64,000 nt of DNA from Oryzomonas sp. (GTDB lineage: Bacteria; Desulfobacterota; Desulfuromonadia; Geobacterales; Pseudopelobacteraceae): NCBI GenBank assembly GCA_031292255.1, contig JARLHN010000041.1, forward strand, positions 1 through 64,000, read 5' to 3'. The notes under the pieces were generated by a model that was given only the letters and a program-made list of their open reading frames with translations, was not told where the DNA came from and did not search any database. Of the stretch, positions 62,747 through 64,000 are shown piece after piece. The position numbers were made by a program, and so were the translations under genes. How positions within the stretch are numbered: the stretch's first letter is position 1; the number at the start of each line of letters is the position of its first letter.

Positions 62747-63337
62747 ATGGAAAAACATGCCAAACAAGTAAAACCAAGCAAAAATACAAATATTTCAGCC
62801 CCGTTTGTCATCCCGCCAATCCATGAAACAGTGCTCTTTCCCATAATCGGCATCGGCGCCTCCGCCGGCGGATTGGAGGCGCTGGTACAGGAACCATTCA
62901 CTGCCAAGTTCGACAGCATGCCGCGTAGCGCCATAGATGCCGGATTTGCCGACCTGATAGCACCTTCCGAGGAATTACCCGGCAAGATCATCGATTATCT
63001 TCATCATGCCATCATCATCGCCAAAGCAGATCTTTCAAGAGAATTGAAGGAACAAAGCGCCCAGGAGAAGATACTCAACTTGCTGCGAGCCAAGACAGGA
63101 AACGACTTCTCAAAGTACAAGAAGAATACCGTCTACCGCCGGATAGAGCGGCGTATGGGCACACATAAGATCAATAAAATAGCTACATATGTCCGCTACC
63201 TCCAGGAAAATCCCCAGGAAGTGGAACTGCTTTTCAAGGAATTGTTGATCGGAGTGACCAACTTCTTCCGTGACCCGGCAGCCTGGGAACAGTTGCAGAC
63301 CGAAGCGATACCGTTACTGCTGGCGGCCTGCGGTTAA
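62747..63337 (+). pseudogene. CheB-CheR fusion gene with internal deletion and early stop
   Basis: The 196-residue frame starts with a Lys-rich segment and IIGIGASAGGLEAL, the N-terminal CheB methylesterase box. It jumps directly to FDSMPRSAIDAGFADLIAPSEELPGKI, the C-terminal end of CheB, so about 100-150 residues with catalytic His and Asp are missing in frame. The CheR N-terminal domain follows (LLRAKTGNDFSKYKKNTVYRRIERRM, LLIGVTNFFRDPAAWEQL), then a stop just before the SAM-binding region. Neither enzyme can work. Full fusions in related genomes are followed by a PAS sensor, as here. Confidence 0.8.
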
Positions 63338-63455
63338 TCGAACAGGCGCCAGGGAAATAATCCTGCATACGCGACGCCTGAACAGCGGAGCGAGCGACAT
63401 GCCGGAGTCCAACGCCGCCCATTCAGGATAATGCCAAAGACAGAGAAGGTTCTCA

Positions 63456-64000
63456 ATGGGAACAGACAAAAATAAAAGCATGTCAACGGGCGCCGCCCAC
63501 GCCCACCTGCGCAGCAATGCGGAAGAGCGGCGGCGAAAAATATCGGCAAATCCCGAGCTGCCCCGGACTTCTGAAGAGATGCTACGGCTCGTCCATGAGC
63601 TTGAAGTCCATCAGATTGAACTGGAGGTGCAAAACGAGCAATTGCTCCAAACCAGGGATGATCTGGAGAATGCCTTGGCAAGATACTCCGACCTCTATGA
63701 TTATGCCCCTGTCGGCTACTTCACCATCGACGGTGACAGTTCAATCCGTTCCGCGAACTTAAGCGGCGCCGGCCTCATCGGAATCGCACGCTCCCGCCTG
63801 ATTGGCCGGCAACTCAGGCATTTGATCGCCGATGAAGACCGCCCTTTGTTTACTGAATTTATCAATGGGATCTTTGCGAACCGGGGTAAGGAGTCATGCG
63901 AGGTCTCACTCACGCGAGAGGGTAATACCTCAATCTTTGTCCATATCGAAGCCGCATTCGCACCTGATGGGGAGGAATGCCGTATAACCCTGAGCGACAT
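63456..64000 (+). CDS. PAS-domain sensor protein, N-terminal part (runs off the window)
   Basis: ATG 63456 (MGTDKNKSMSTGAAHAHL, with GAAGG upstream) opens a frame to the end of the window, 181 residues so far. It has a coiled segment (MLRLVHELEVHQIELEVQNEQL) that often precedes PAS domains in chemotaxis-linked hybrid kinases, then a PAS domain (YAPVGYFTIDGDSSIRSAN onward). The output is beyond the window; a histidine kinase is likely. It follows the broken CheB-CheR gene by 118 bases. Confidence 0.8.
   Translation, partial: MGTDKNKSMSTGAAHAHLRSNAEERRRKISANPELPRTSEEMLRLVHELEVHQIELEVQNEQLLQTRDDLENALARYSDLYDYAPVGYFTIDGDSSIRSANLSGAGLIGIARSRLIGRQLRHLIADEDRPLFTEFINGIFANRGKESCEVSLTREGNTSIFVHIEAAFAPDGEECRITLSD

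Overview
The window looks like chromosome of a Geobacteraceae-type bacterium (Desulfuromonadota). Supporting this are a three-gene porin/multiheme cytochrome operon, a hybrid cluster protein, many response regulators and PAS/GGDEF sensors, sigma-54 activators with matching promoters, a C4-dicarboxylate exchanger of the Dcu type, and dispersed repeats of the kind common in these genomes. Host genes are GC-rich. Two stretches, about 5.1-6.0 kb and 33.7-34.45 kb, are clearly AT-rich and look acquired. All assignments rest on reading the sequence; no database was searched.

Layout. 0-2.1 kb: end of hcp and a CBS-PAS-GGDEF diguanylate cyclase. 2.37-7.6 kb: a small integrated element next to tRNA-Ser(GGA), with an AlpA-like regulator, an HUH replication protein, unknown genes and a tyrosine integrase broken by a 13-bp tandem duplication. 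7.8-14 kb: nucleosidase-like gene, CruF-like membrane protein, MlaD-like protein, moeA-nfo, and a YhaM-like HD nuclease. 14.2-22.8 kb: a long minus-strand run (mtnP, PfkB kinase, TPR lipoprotein, RodZ-like, GAF, response regulators, Usp, hybrid kinase, FAD dehydrogenase). 23-28 kb: DEAD-box helicase, rlmN, mtgA, DUF3108 protein. 28-32.6 kb: OmbB/OmaB/OmcB-like electron conduit preceded by a structured leader and an intrinsic terminator. 33-40.2 kb: lipoprotein, AT-rich islet, FmdB-like protein, galU, TIGR04073 pair, polB, peroxiredoxin.

40.3-64 kb is a sensory region. A sigma-54 activator, two chemoreceptors, a receiver, CheW, STAS-like proteins, a kinase with a periplasmic solute-binding sensor, and a receiver-(degenerate GGDEF)-EAL protein lie between two arrays of TGACAA/TTGTCA repeats (40.28-40.43 and 52.84-52.96 kb). 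Past the second array come another solute-binding-protein kinase, its sigma-54 regulator, and a Dcu transporter that has an excellent sigma-54 promoter and upstream palindromes. The simplest reading is that ligand is sensed outside the inner membrane and drives transporter expression, chemoreceptor expression and c-di-GMP turnover. A third degenerate repeat copy lies at 57.98-58.07 kb, beside a short, apparently truncated gene. The window ends with another chemoreceptor, a hybrid kinase, a gutted CheB-CheR fusion gene and the start of a PAS sensor.
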